Positions 8,423-17,307 of a stretch of 64,000 nucleotides of DNA are shown in pieces. The stretch is from positions 434,001-498,000 of the forward strand of contig NZ_AP022826.1 in assembly GCF_014466985.1 (NCBI RefSeq), read 5' to 3'. Source of the stretch: Nitrosophilus labii. GTDB taxonomy: Bacteria > Campylobacterota > Campylobacteria > Campylobacterales > Nitratiruptoraceae. The position numbers were made by a program, and so were the translations under genes. Within the stretch, counting starts at the first letter, position 1. Each line of letters opens with the position of its first letter. The notes under the pieces are model-generated. The model had not been told where the DNA came from. It saw only the letters and a list, made by a program, of their open reading frames with translations, and ran no database searches.

Positions 8423-9352
8423 ATGCGAGGATATAAGATTTTTTCGGGAACGGCTCATCCTGAGTTTGCAAAAGAGATAACCAAATATCTTGATGTACCT
8501 TTAAGTAAAGCTACCGTTAGTAGATTTAGCGATGGAGAGATAAATATACAGATTTCAGAGAGCGTTAGGGGTAGAGACGTATTTATAGTACAACCTACGG
8601 GAAGTCCGGCAAACGACAATCTTATGGAACTGCTTATTATGACTGATGCTTTAAGAAGAAGCAGCGCAAATACCATCACTGCTGTAATACCATATTTTGG
8701 CTATGCTAGACAAGATAGAAAAGCCGCGCCAAGAGTGCCGATTACCGCTAAACTAGTTGCGAACCTTATAGAAAAAGCTGGGATTACGAGAGTTATTACT
8801 ATTGATCTTCATGCTGGGCAGATACAGGGTTTTTTTGATATTCCAGTTGACAATCTTTACGGAGCTATAATATTTATGGATTATGTTAAAAACAAAAATT
8901 TTAAAAATCCAGTTATTGCAAGTCCCGATATCGGAGGAGTTGCAAGAGCAAGATACTTTGCAAGCAGACTTGGGATGGATATGGTAATAGTAGATAAAAG
9001 AAGAGAAAAGGCCAATGAGTCCGAAGTTATGAACATCATTGGAAATGTGGAAGGAAAAGATGTTATTTTGGTAGATGATATGATAGATACGGCCGGAACT
9101 ATAGTAAAAGCTGCGGCGGCTTTAAAAGCAAAAGGGGCTAAATCCGTGATGGCATGTTGTACTCATCCAGTTCTTAGCGGTCCTGCATATGAGAGAATTG
9201 AAAATGGGAAGTTGGACGAACTTGTGGTTTCAAACTCTTTGCCTTTGAAAAAAAATACCGAAAAAATCAAAGTTTTGTCTGTAGCACCCCTTTTTGCCGA
9301 AGTTATTAGAAGAGTGTATCATAACGAGAGTGTTAATAGTTTGTTTATTTAG
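8423..9352 (+). CDS. prs: Ribose-phosphate pyrophosphokinase
   Basis: Makes PRPP from ribose 5-phosphate and ATP, feeding nucleotide, NAD, His and Trp synthesis. Family motifs are clear: FSDGEINIQI, the ATP-binding QPTGSPANDNLMEL, the ARQDRKAAPRVPITAK flexible loop, DLHAGQIQGFFDIPVDNL, and the PRPP-binding loop VDDMIDTAGTIVKAA. Two ATGs lie in tandem at 8420 and 8423. The GGGAG ribosome-binding site is better spaced for the second, giving 309 residues. Three PRPP-using enzymes are encoded in the window (comF family, nadC, and indirectly pyrF). Confidence 0.97.
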   Translation: MRGYKIFSGTAHPEFAKEITKYLDVPLSKATVSRFSDGEINIQISESVRGRDVFIVQPTGSPANDNLMELLIMTDALRRSSANTITAVIPYFGYARQDRKAAPRVPITAKLVANLIEKAGITRVITIDLHAGQIQGFFDIPVDNLYGAIIFMDYVKNKNFKNPVIASPDIGGVARARYFASRLGMDMVIVDKRREKANESEVMNIIGNVEGKDVILVDDMIDTAGTIVKAAAALKAKGAKSVMACCTHPVLSGPAYERIENGKLDELVVSNSLPLKKNTEKIKVLSVAPLFAEVIRRVYHNESVNSLFI

Positions 9353-9427
9353 TTAAAAAGTTGAGAGTTTATACAATTTTGATCGTTTAACCGTTTTAAC
9401 TTTTAACAAAAGATAGAAGGAGTATTT

Positions 9428-11218
9428 TTGGACAATATTAGAAACTTTTCCATCATAGCTCATATAGATCACGGAAAAAGTACCCTTGCCGACAGACTTA
9501 TACAAGAGTGTGGTGGTATTGAAGATAGAAAGATGAGCGAACAGATGCTCGATACTATGGATATAGAGCGAGAGCGCGGTATCACTATCAAAGCGCAAAG
9601 CGTTAGACTAAAATATAATAAAGATGGAAAAGAGTATATTTTAAATCTTATAGATACTCCGGGACACGTTGATTTTAGTTATGAAGTTAGTCGCTCTTTG
9701 GCTTCTAGTGAAGGTGCTCTTTTGGTAGTGGACGCTAGTCAAGGAGTAGAAGCGCAAACGATTGCCAATGTCTATATAGCACTGGAAAACGACTTGGAAC
9801 TAATTCCCGTTATAAACAAGATAGATCTTCCAGCTGCAGATCCCGACAGGGTAAAAGAGGATATAGAAAACAGTGTAGGATTAGATTGTACGGATGCCTT
9901 AGAGGTGAGTGCTAAAACGGGACAGGGCATAAAAGAGCTTATAGATGCTATTATAGATAGGATTCCGGCTCCAAAAGGAGATCCCAAGGCTCCTTCTAAA
10001 GCTTTGATATACGATAGCTGGTTTGATAGTTATCTAGGAGCTCTGGCACTTGTGAGGGTTTTTGACGGTGAGATAAGAAAAGGTCAAGAAGTATTGGTTA
10101 TGGGGACCGGTAAAAAGCACGAAGTTTTGGAACTTATGTATCCTCATCCTATAAAGCCTCAAAAGAGTGAGAAAATAGCAACCGGTGAAATCGGTATAGT
10201 AGTTATGGGACTTAAAAATATCGGTGATGTTCAAGTTGGAGACACCATCACTGATGCCAAAAATCCTACTCCTGAACCGATTGAAGGATTTGAAGAAGCC
10301 AAGCCTTTTGTATTTGCTGGACTCTATCCGATAGATACGGATAAATTTGAGGATCTAAGAGACGCTTTAGATAAACTTAAACTTAATGATGCAAGTATAA
10401 CATACGAGCCTGAAACTTCAGCGGCTTTGGGTTTTGGTTTTAGAGTAGGGTTTTTAGGGCTTTTGCATATGGAAGTTGTTAAAGAGAGGTTAGAGAGAGA
10501 ATTTGGGCTCGATCTAATAGCCACAGCGCCAACCGTTACATACAGAGTTTTGAAAACCGACGGCGAGGAGTTGGAGATACAAAACCCCAGTGAACTTCCT
10601 CCCGTTCAAGAGATTGAGAAGATTTTCGAGCCTTACGTAAAAGCTACTATTATAACTCCTACCGAGTTCTTGGGAAATGTTATAACACTTTTGAACGAAA
10701 AAAGAGGTGTTCAAACAAAGATGGACTATCTTACAGAAGATAGGGTTTTACTTGAGTATGAAATACCTATGAACGAGATAGTTATGGACTTTTATGATAA
10801 GCTAAAAACCGTTACAAAAGGATATGCCAGTTTTGATTATGAGCCTAGCGGCTACAAAGAGGGTGATTTGGTAAAACTAGACGTTAGAGTTGCTGGAGAA
10901 GTTGTAGATGCTTTATCTATCATTGTTCCTAAAGAGAAAGCTCAATATAGAGGAAGAGAACTTGTTAAAAAGATGAAAGAGATTGTCCCTAGGCAGCTTT
11001 TTGAAGTAGCTATACAAGCAAGTATAGGAAATAAGATAATAGCAAGAGAGACTGTTAAATCTATGGGTAAAAATGTTACTGCTAAGTGTTATGGGGGAGA
11101 TATCTCTAGAAAAAGAAAACTTCTTGAGAAGCAAAAAGCCGGTAAAAAGAGAATGAAAGCCATAGGAAAAGTTCAGTTGCCTCAAGAGGCTTTTTTAACC
11201 GTATTAAAGATAGATTAG
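9428..11218 (+). CDS. lepA: Elongation factor 4 (LepA), ribosomal back-translocase
   Basis: A translational GTPase that rebinds stalled or post-translocation ribosomes. The G-domain motifs are complete: AHIDHGKST (P-loop), [10 protein letters not shown] (switch I), DTPGHVDF (G3) and NKIDLPAAD (G4). They are followed by domains II, III and V and the LepA-specific C-terminal domain, which is rich in Lys and Arg ([18 protein letters not shown]). At 596 residues it is exactly the family length. It starts at TTG behind an AGAAGGAG ribosome-binding site. The next gene, a lipoprotein, follows after 9 bases, so the two are probably cotranscribed. Confidence 0.98.
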   Translation: MDNIRNFSIIAHIDHGKSTLADRLIQECGGIEDRKMSEQMLDTMDIERERGITIKAQSVRLKYNKDGKEYILNLIDTPGHVDFSYEVSRSLASSEGALLVVDASQGVEAQTIANVYIALENDLELIPVINKIDLPAADPDRVKEDIENSVGLDCTDALEVSAKTGQGIKELIDAIIDRIPAPKGDPKAPSKALIYDSWFDSYLGALALVRVFDGEIRKGQEVLVMGTGKKHEVLELMYPHPIKPQKSEKIATGEIGIVVMGLKNIGDVQVGDTITDAKNPTPEPIEGFEEAKPFVFAGLYPIDTDKFEDLRDALDKLKLNDASITYEPETSAALGFGFRVGFLGLLHMEVVKERLEREFGLDLIATAPTVTYRVLKTDGEELEIQNPSELPPVQEIEKIFEPYVKATIITPTEFLGNVITLLNEKRGVQTKMDYLTEDRVLLEYEIPMNEIVMDFYDKLKTVTKGYASFDYEPSGYKEGDLVKLDVRVAGEVVDALSIIVPKEKAQYRGRELVKKMKEIVPRQLFEVAIQASIGNKIIARETVKSMGKNVTAKCYGGDISRKRKLLEKQKAGKKRMKAIGKVQLPQEAFLTVLKID

Positions 11219-11227
11219 GAGCTTAAT

Positions 11228-11725
11228 GTGAAAAAGTTGACGGTTCTATTTTTAGCCATATTTTTTATAGCGGGTTGTGCATCCAAAGGTGTAAATATAT
11301 ATATTCCGGTTTCTAATATTCAAAATGAATCGAAAATAAAAGTTTACGATAAAAGAGAAAATAATTCGGTTATAGGTTATATATATTCTAAAGGAGAAAT
11401 AATTGCCGATATAACAATCTCTTCAAATGTTTCTGATATAGTAAAAAATGAACTTGCCAAAAGAGGTTTAGAAAAAGAGGCTAAAATCTATATAGAAAAA
11501 CTTTTTATTACTTATGATAAATCCAAACTTACTGGTGAAAATGTAAAGGGAAGGTTTGTAGCAAAAGTAGTTGTATATAAAAAAGGGGTAACGGTTACAA
11601 AAATTGTAAAGATAGATGAAGCTAAATGGATAAATCCTATAAAAAGTTCCCAAGAGCTTAGCGAATTTGCAAAAAAAATCATATTTGAAGGAGTTAGACT
11701 TGTAATAAAAGCAATAGCTGAATAA
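11228..11725 (+). CDS. Small lipoprotein of unknown function (YajG-like)
   Basis: A 165-residue exported lipoprotein. The N-terminus has a basic start, a hydrophobic stretch and a lipobox ending in FIAGC (Cys17), predicting lipidation and membrane anchoring. The mature part consists of strand-rich segments (SKIKVYDKRE, VIGYIYSKGE, VAKVVVYKKG) compatible with the YajG or similar envelope lipoprotein fold, but the similarity is weak. It starts at GTG with AGGAG upstream and sits 9 bases after lepA and 5 bases before comF, in one apparent transcription unit. I do not recognise a specific function. Confidence 0.7.
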   Translation: MKKLTVLFLAIFFIAGCASKGVNIYIPVSNIQNESKIKVYDKRENNSVIGYIYSKGEIIADITISSNVSDIVKNELAKRGLEKEAKIYIEKLFITYDKSKLTGENVKGRFVAKVVVYKKGVTVTKIVKIDEAKWINPIKSSQELSEFAKKIIFEGVRLVIKAIAE

Positions 11726-11730
11726 GATAA

Positions 11731-12294
11731 ATGAGGTGTATTCTTTGCTCAAGTGTAACTATGAAATATATTTGTCAAAAGTGTCAAAATGCTCTTTTGA
11801 AACCTACAATATCAAAAAGAGAGTTAGTTAAAGATTTTTATGTTATCTCTTTTTATAAATATAAAAATATAGAAACGCTTCTTAAGACAAAACATACTTT
11901 TATTGGAAGCTTTGTTTATGAAATAGTAGCTAAAAACTCTTTTTGTCTGTTTTCTAAAGAGTTTAAGCAAAAGGCTTATGTTTTGCCTGTTGATACTAGA
12001 ATTAAAGACTACTATTCCCATACGGCGATACTTGCAAAAGCGATGAAAAGCAGATATCTTGCACCTTTATACAACTCACTTATAGCACAAAATAGTGTTT
12101 CATATTCGGCAAAAAGCTATCAATATAGAGTGGAAAATCCAAGAAATTTTAACTATATTGGTCCGCAAAGCGTTGATGTAATTATTATTGATGATATTGT
12201 AACTACCGGCCTTACCTTAAAAGAAGCCTATGAAGTAGTAAAGCAAAAAGCAAATCCGCTTTTTGCTCTTACTTTGGCAGATGCTAGAGAATGA
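11731..12294 (+). CDS. comF: ComF-family phosphoribosyltransferase-like protein
   Basis: ComF-type proteins combine an N-terminal zinc finger with a type I phosphoribosyltransferase fold and support natural transformation, probably in ssDNA handling. Here the N-terminus has CxxC pairs (RCILCSS and ICQKCQ), followed about 150 residues on by the PRPP-loop-like IIIDDIVTTGLTLKEA. At 187 residues it is somewhat short. It begins 5 bases after the lipoprotein stop. The last 180 bases of the gene plus 14 bases beyond it are duplicated in inverted orientation at 48108-48301. An IS256-family element begins 14 bases after its stop codon, so any downstream partner has been lost or moved. Confidence 0.88.
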   Translation: MRCILCSSVTMKYICQKCQNALLKPTISKRELVKDFYVISFYKYKNIETLLKTKHTFIGSFVYEIVAKNSFCLFSKEFKQKAYVLPVDTRIKDYYSHTAILAKAMKSRYLAPLYNSLIAQNSVSYSAKSYQYRVENPRNFNYIGPQSVDVIIIDDIVTTGLTLKEAYEVVKQKANPLFALTLADARE

Positions 12295-12308
12295 ACTACT
12301 TTTGTATT
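12115..12308 (+). repeat. 194-bp inverted duplication, copy A (comF 3' end)
   Basis: The sequence 12115-12308 recurs as its reverse complement at 48108-48301. I compared it base by base and found one difference (A at 12157 against G at 48259, which would change Ile to Leu in ComF). Copy A lies inside an intact comF and stops exactly where the IS256-family left end begins (12309). Confidence 0.95.
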
Positions 12309-13699
12309 GATACTGTCAAGTTTTGTTCGCAATTTTACTTTCCAGCAAGTTGTATTTCATTGGATATCAAGCAGCTTTAAGCTGCGCTTCATAGATTTCC
12401 ATCACCTCTTGAAGCTTTTGTGGATGAATATAGCTTCTCTCAATCTCCCAGTCTTCAGTGTACTCCATCAAGTATGTGGTAATGAGTCTAATATAGGACT
12501 CTCTTGATGGAAAAACAGATACTACTTTAGAGCGTCTTCTAATCTCCTTGTTGATTCTTTCTAACACATTTGTCGAACTTATCCTCCTTTTATCAATTTG
12601 CGGGAAGTGATAAAACTGCAAAGAGTCTTCCAATCCATTTTGAAGCACTTGGGTAGCTTCAGGGAATTTTTTGCCATATTCATCGATAATAGCTTGGGCT
12701 ATAAGATAAGCTTCCTTTTTGCTGTTTTGCAGCCAGATTTGTTTGAGTTTTGCTGCAAATTTTTCTTTTGCTTTAGGTGGAACATGAGCTAAAATGTTTC
12801 TCATAAAGTGTACTTTACACCGTTGCCATGATGCGCCAATAAAACTCTCTTTGAAAGCCTTTTTCCCTAAATGTACATCACTGATAAGCAATGCTATTTT
12901 TTGTAATCCTCTTTCTTTGAGTCTCTCAAAGAAATTTCTCCAAGTTTCATAAGACTCATTGATAAATGGCTCTATTGCCAATACCTCTCTTTTGCCTTCT
13001 AGTGTTACACCATAAGCTATCATAATAGCGGTAGATACCACTCTTCCTTCATAGTCTCTCACTTTCTCATACAAAGCATCAACCCTTGCGTTGGGATACT
13101 CTTTTTGCAGTGGTCTGTTTCGAAACTCTTCTACTTGTTCATCTAGCCCTTTGTTGATTTGTGATACCTGTGATGCACTGATATTCTCGATTCCAAGCTC
13201 TTTTGCCAAACGTTCTATCTTTCTTGTTGATATTCCATTGACGTATGCCTCTTTCACCATCGAAATCAGAGCCTGTTCACTTCTTCTCTTTTCGGTGATG
13301 AAAAAGGGAATGTAGCCACCTTTTCTTATCTTTGGAATCATAAGATAAACTGTCCCTAGTCTCGTATCGAACCTTCTTGGTCTATAACCACTGAAATAGC
13401 TTTTTCTCTCACTATTATGCTCACCTTTTTTAGCTCCAACTTTCATCTCGGACTCAATCTTCATCAACTGTTCCATCATCCATTTCATCATTGATAAAAG
13501 TGGATCTTCATCAACTACAAACTGTGTCATTATCTCTTTGAATATTTTTGTTTCATCTATTTTTTGCTATTATTTCTTTTAGATTGGCTTCCTCCTACTT
13601 GCTTTGTTCCTCACTGGGAAGTCTATCCAACTCTTTTGAAGATTTCAAAATCTAAAAAAGAGTCTTCAAGTGAAATTGCGAACTTTAGTGTACACTATC
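12309..13699 (-). mobile_element. Intact IS256-family insertion sequence (about 1.39 kb)
   Basis: The ends were placed by imperfect terminal inverted repeats of about 30 bp. The left end begins GATACTGT and shares GTTCGCAATTT with the right end, which read inward begins GATAGTGT. About 22 of 30 positions match. One full transposase gene lies between them on the minus strand. No 8-9 bp target duplication is seen (left flank TTTGTATT, right flank CATTTAGC), so the flanks have probably been rearranged since insertion. The left flank is comF and the right flank is a metF stump. Confidence 0.85.
12367..13530 (-). CDS. IS256-family (Mutator-type) transposase
   Basis: A 387-residue DDE transposase with the expected family features. 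The first catalytic Asp is in ARVDALYEKVRD, the second in ISDVHLGKKAF, then CKVHFMRN, and the Glu is in SSTNVLERINKEIRRR. The N-terminal helical DNA-binding part (STRKIERLAKELG) is complete. The reading frame is uninterrupted, so the element may still be mobile. It is a different member of the family from the interrupted copy at 49.9-51.3 kb, with clearly different protein sequence and inverted repeats. Confidence 0.95.
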   Translation of the reverse strand: MTQFVVDEDPLLSMMKWMMEQLMKIESEMKVGAKKGEHNSERKSYFSGYRPRRFDTRLGTVYLMIPKIRKGGYIPFFITEKRRSEQALISMVKEAYVNGISTRKIERLAKELGIENISASQVSQINKGLDEQVEEFRNRPLQKEYPNARVDALYEKVRDYEGRVVSTAIMIAYGVTLEGKREVLAIEPFINESYETWRNFFERLKERGLQKIALLISDVHLGKKAFKESFIGASWQRCKVHFMRNILAHVPPKAKEKFAAKLKQIWLQNSKKEAYLIAQAIIDEYGKKFPEATQVLQNGLEDSLQFYHFPQIDKRRISSTNVLERINKEIRRRSKVVSVFPSRESYIRLITTYLMEYTEDWEIERSYIHPQKLQEVMEIYEAQLKAA

Positions 13700-13980
13700 C
13701 ATTTAGCAACGAAAAAGCAAAGTCTGAACTTATTTTAGGTTTTTTTCCTATAACCAGACTTAGAACTGCCCAGTTTCTCCACTCCCACGTTCCGGGTATA
13801 AACGTCCCTAAGGAGTGGATAGATAGACTATATAAAGCCAACAAAATAAGTGAAGAGGAGGAGTTTAAAGTTAGGTTTGAGATGAGTAAAAAACTTTTTA
13901 ACGAAATTTTGGACTTTCATCCTAAAATACACATAATGACGGCAAACAAATTTGATCTGGCAAGAAAAATTCTAGAGTGA
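13700..13980 (+). pseudogene. metF: 3' fragment of a methylenetetrahydrofolate reductase (metF-like) gene
   Basis: The last 93 or so codons of a gene remain: SELILGFFPITRLRTAQFL, HVPGINVPKEWIDRL, and the C-terminal HPKIHIMTANKFDLARKIL. These resemble the C-terminus of the Campylobacterota MetF-type 5,10-methylenetetrahydrofolate reductase (methyl donor supply for methionine). The 5' two thirds of the gene are absent from the whole window. The frame happens to stay open into the IS right end (to 13564), but those upstream codons are IS sequence. Identification is from memory of the family and is probable rather than certain. The 3' end overlaps the convergent lpxH-like gene. Confidence 0.65.
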
Positions 13981-14688
13981 CTTTATAACAATCTTCCCTT
14001 CTTTAAAAACACCATATTTTCCTCCGCAAATAAAAGAGGGAAGGTTAATATATCTTAAATTATCAAAGACTAATTCTACATTTTGATGGAAATGCCCCTC
14101 GATAACCATATCTACATCTTTATAATTTTTTTTATAATTTTTCACTCTCTCTTTTATAATATTTTCAAAATTTTCTATTTTTTTGCATAGATTCTTAGAA
14201 TAGTTATACTCTTGAATCTTTTTTGCTATAAAATCGTTAACTATCTTGTTAAAAAAAGATAAAATTCTCAAAACTGTTTTGTTTTGTAAAACATTTATAT
14301 ATATCTCATATCTTTTCGTAGTCCAAATATCGCCGTGAGATAGTGCAACTTTTATATCTTTATATAAAAAATAACAAGGCTGTTCTTTTCTTTCAAAAAC
14401 TGTTATATTTTTAAAAACACTTTTTAAAGAGAAGTCGTGATTACCTTCAAAATAGTAACTAGGTATTTTACTAGCAATCATATCCATCTTTTTTATAACT
14501 TCTATGTTTTTATCTACGCTGCTTTTAACTTCAGATACCAAAAGATCGAAAATATCTCCCATAAAAAATATTTGCGGAGGATTTAACTCCTCAATCTTTT
14601 GCAGCAATAAAAAAAAGTTATCTTTGTTTTTTTCGTTTACGTGGGAGTCCGCTACAAAAATAGCGCTCTCTTTGATATTACGGAACAT
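13972..14688 (-). CDS. lpxH: LpxH-like UDP-2,3-diacylglucosamine hydrolase (calcineurin-like phosphoesterase)
   Basis: Probably splits UDP-2,3-diacylglucosamine to lipid X and UMP in lipid A synthesis. The metallophosphoesterase ligands are all present in order: ADSH, MGDIFD, EGNHD, LSHGD and EGHFHQ. At 238-240 residues it matches the LpxH family. An ATG at 14688 or a TTG at 14694 may be the start; both overlap the 3' end of argC. Lipid A genes recur nearby (lpxB, gnnB and gnnA from 16.3 kb, and lpxC at the right edge), which supports the assignment. Other phosphoesterases of this fold cannot be fully excluded. Confidence 0.8.
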   Translation of the reverse strand: MFRNIKESAIFVADSHVNEKNKDNFFLLLQKIEELNPPQIFFMGDIFDLLVSEVKSSVDKNIEVIKKMDMIASKIPSYYFEGNHDFSLKSVFKNITVFERKEQPCYFLYKDIKVALSHGDIWTTKRYEIYINVLQNKTVLRILSFFNKIVNDFIAKKIQEYNYSKNLCKKIENFENIIKERVKNYKKNYKDVDMVIEGHFHQNVELVFDNLRYINLPSFICGGKYGVFKEGKIVIKSL

Positions 14689-15685
14689 AGGCAATTTTAG
14701 GAATACCCAAATCTTCTGGAAAAGAAAACATTATATTTGCATTTACTATAGCTTGAGAACTTGCGCCTCTTAAAAGATTGTCGATAGCCGAGGAGATAAA
14801 AAGCGATTTTTGGTTTTTTACAGCAAAAATATCGCAAAAGTTAGTTCCGCTAACTGATTTTACATCTACAGGTTTATCTTTGATTCTAACAAAAATATCA
14901 TCACTATAAAACTCTTTTAAAACTTGATTTGGCTCTATCTCCTCTTTTAACGTAACATAACAGCTAACAAGCATTCCTCTAGTTATTGGAAGAAGATGAG
15001 GTACAAAGTTTATCTCATAATCTTTGCCGGAGCATTCATGTAATTTTTCTTTTATCTCTATAGAGTGTCGGTGTTTTATAGGGTTATATGCAAAAATATT
15101 TTCATTTATGGTAATAAAATGGGTGTTTTGGCTACACTTTTTACCAGCACCGCTTACGCCGCTTTTAGCATCTACAAAAATTGGAGCGTTAGGATCGATA
15201 AAGGGCAAAAAAGGTATCAGCGATAAAAGTGTTGCCGTAGGATAACAGCCGGGATTTGCTACAAGTCGGCTTTTTTCTATTTTCTCTTTATAGATTTCCG
15301 GAAGACCGTATACTGCATCTTTTAAATGCTCTTGATCGATATGAGAAGTATAAAAATTTTCATAATTTTCAAGTTTAAGTCTATAATCCGCAGATAGATC
15401 TACTACCTTAACACCCAAATCCAAAAGCTCTTTTGCAAAACTCATGGAGGCTTTATGAGGAAGAGCTAAAAAAGCAAGATCGCAAAAGTTTGCTATCTCT
15501 TGTGGATCAGCTTTATGTATAGGCATATCTAAAATAGAGTCTAGAGCTGGAAAAACCTTTTTAGTATTCTGGTCTTCACTGCTTCCAAGATAAACCAACT
15601 TAAATTTAGGATGATTAAGAAGTATCTTGATAAGTTCAAGTCCTGTATATCCCGTTGCTCCGACTACCGCACATCTGATATTCAA
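14678..15685 (-). CDS. argC: N-acetyl-gamma-glutamyl-phosphate reductase
   Basis: Third step of arginine synthesis: NADPH-dependent reduction of N-acetylglutamyl phosphate to the semialdehyde. It shows the Rossmann start VVGATGYTGLELIKIL, the catalytic Cys in NPGCYPTAT, and the SGAGKK and HRHSIEI segments. At 335 residues it is of family length. It starts at TTG with a GGAG ribosome-binding site 7 bases before. It lies 9 bases downstream of greA and overlaps the lpxH-like gene by about 11 bases, forming a greA-argC-lpxH unit on the minus strand. Confidence 0.96.
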   Translation of the reverse strand: MNIRCAVVGATGYTGLELIKILLNHPKFKLVYLGSSEDQNTKKVFPALDSILDMPIHKADPQEIANFCDLAFLALPHKASMSFAKELLDLGVKVVDLSADYRLKLENYENFYTSHIDQEHLKDAVYGLPEIYKEKIEKSRLVANPGCYPTATLLSLIPFLPFIDPNAPIFVDAKSGVSGAGKKCSQNTHFITINENIFAYNPIKHRHSIEIKEKLHECSGKDYEINFVPHLLPITRGMLVSCYVTLKEEIEPNQVLKEFYSDDIFVRIKDKPVDVKSVSGTNFCDIFAVKNQKSLFISSAIDNLLRGASSQAIVNANIMFSFPEDLGIPKIAYVP

Positions 15686-15694
15686 AAAAACTCC

Positions 15695-16183
15695 TTATTT
15701 ATCAAACTTAATAGGTTTGTAATATACTTCTAAGATCTCAAAATCTATCTCCCCTTTTGGAAGTTTTACTGTTATCTCATCACCCTCTTCTTTTCCAAGA
15801 AGCTGTCTAGCTAGAGGGGTATTGTAAGATATAAGTCCATGTTCAGGATTGCTTTCTGTAGCTCCGACTATAGTGTACTCTATCTCTTCATCCTCTTCTA
15901 TATCCAAAAGCTTTACGGTTGAGCCGAAGCTCACTTTCTCATGAGGAAGTTTTGAAGGATCAATAACTTGAGCACGGGATAGCAGATCGCTAAGTTCCGC
16001 AAGTCTTGCGTCAATAAATCCCAATCTCTCTTTAGCCGCATGATATTCGGCATTTTCTCTTAGGTCTCCATGCTCTTTCGCTTTTTCAATCTCTACAACT
16101 ACTTTCGGTCTCTCTTCTTTTAAGGCTTCTAGCTCATCTTGTAGTTTTTTATATCCATATTCCGTCATTGGCTCTTTTTGCAC
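15695..16183 (-). CDS. greA: Transcription elongation factor GreA
   Basis: Rescues backtracked RNA polymerase by stimulating transcript cleavage. The N-terminal coiled coil carries the tip acidic residues in EHGDLRENAEYHAAKE, the family signature. The C-terminal FKBP-like domain contains TPLARQLLGKEEGD. At 162 residues it is typical. It starts at GTG with a well-placed GGAG; an internal ATG 5 codons later is a weaker alternative. It is transcribed divergently from lpxB across an 80-base spacer. Confidence 0.97.
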   Translation of the reverse strand: MQKEPMTEYGYKKLQDELEALKEERPKVVVEIEKAKEHGDLRENAEYHAAKERLGFIDARLAELSDLLSRAQVIDPSKLPHEKVSFGSTVKLLDIEEDEEIEYTIVGATESNPEHGLISYNTPLARQLLGKEEGDEITVKLPKGEIDFEILEVYYKPIKFDK

Positions 16184-16237
16184 TTTTTCTCCTTCGTTTA
16201 AAACCTATAATTTTTTATAGTTTCTTAATAATTTTTG

Positions 16238-16243
16238 TATAAT
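16238..16243 (+). promoter_or_regulatory. Candidate -10 box for lpxB-gnnB-gnnA
   Basis: TATAAT in TTTTTGTATAATTATAT lies about 25 bases before lpxB, in the greA-lpxB divergent spacer. Confidence 0.45.
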
Positions 16244-16266
16244 TATATCAACTTTTAGGAGATATG

Positions 16267-17307
16267 ATGAAAATAGTCGTTAGTGCTCTTGAAAAATCTG
16301 CAAATGTTCATCTTAAAGAGGTTTTAAAATATATAGATTGCAAAATTTATGGAATCTTCGATAAAACTTTGGAAGAACCAATTATAGACCTGCAATCTAT
16401 TTCGGTTATGGGTTTTGCGGACGTATTTAAAAAAATTCCTCTTTTTTACGAACTCCAAAACGAGATGGTCTCTTTGGCAAAAGATGCGGACAAAATTTTG
16501 CTTATAGACTCTTCCGGGTTTAATCTACCTTTGGCAAAAAAGATAAAAAAAAGATATCCAAATACCCAGATAATATATTATATATTGCCTCAGGCTTGGG
16601 CTTGGAGAAGAGGAAGGATAAAAGAGCTTGAAAAGTATGTAGACAGGCTTTGCTCCATTTTACCTTTTGAAAAAGAGTACTACTCCAAAAACGCACCGAT
16701 AGAGTATGTAGGTCATCCTCTTTTGGATGAGATAAAGGAGTTTAAAACATCTCTAACCAAGTCAGATTTTATAACTTTTATGCCAGGAAGCAGAAGAGGC
16801 GAGATAAAAAGATTAATGCCGGTTTTCAAAGAGGTTAGAAAAGAGTTAAACAAAGAGGCGCTACTCGTAATACCACCTCACTTCAGTGATAACGATATAA
16901 AAGAGATTTATGGTGATTTAGAAGATTTTACGATAACGAAAGAGCCTCACAAAGCTCTTATGAAATCGGAATTTGCTTTTATCTGTAGCGGTACCGCTAC
17001 TTTGGAGAGTGCTCTTATAGGAACGCCTCTGATTTTAGCTTACATAGCAAAACCTATCGATTATTTTATAGCTAAAACTCTTGTTAATTTGGATTATGTA
17101 GGGTTGGCAAATATATTTATGAACGATCTACTTAACGAGACAATTCATCCGGAATTTATTCAAAATGAGGTATCATCAAAAAATCTATTAGAGGCATACG
17201 AAAATTTTGATAAAAAAGAGTTTTTCAAAAAATCGCTCCTGCTGAGAGATTATCTAAAGCACGGAAGTTCAAAAAGAGTGGCACAAATACTAAAGGAAGA
17301 GTTATGA
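16267..17307 (+). CDS. lpxB: Lipid-A-disaccharide synthase
   Basis: A GT19 glycosyltransferase that joins lipid X to UDP-diacylglucosamine to give the lipid A disaccharide at the inner membrane. Motifs include IDSSGFNLPLAKKIKK, LPQAWAWRRGR, EYVGHPLLDE, FMPGSRRGEIKRLMPV and SGTATLESALIGTP. At 346 residues it is of Campylobacterota length. Of two adjacent ATGs, 16267 is better spaced from the AGGAG site than 16264. The stop overlaps the start of the next gene (ATGA-type junction), tying lipid A disaccharide formation to the gnn genes. Confidence 0.96.
   Translation: MKIVVSALEKSANVHLKEVLKYIDCKIYGIFDKTLEEPIIDLQSISVMGFADVFKKIPLFYELQNEMVSLAKDADKILLIDSSGFNLPLAKKIKKRYPNTQIIYYILPQAWAWRRGRIKELEKYVDRLCSILPFEKEYYSKNAPIEYVGHPLLDEIKEFKTSLTKSDFITFMPGSRRGEIKRLMPVFKEVRKELNKEALLVIPPHFSDNDIKEIYGDLEDFTITKEPHKALMKSEFAFICSGTATLESALIGTPLILAYIAKPIDYFIAKTLVNLDYVGLANIFMNDLLNETIHPEFIQNEVSSKNLLEAYENFDKKEFFKKSLLLRDYLKHGSSKRVAQILKEEL

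Noticed and set aside
13564-13699. N-terminal ~45 codons of the open frame 13564-13980 as part of a real gene
   Set aside because: This part is the right end of the IS256 element (its inverted repeat ends at 13699). Only the sequence after it resembles MetF, so the frame is a chance fusion.
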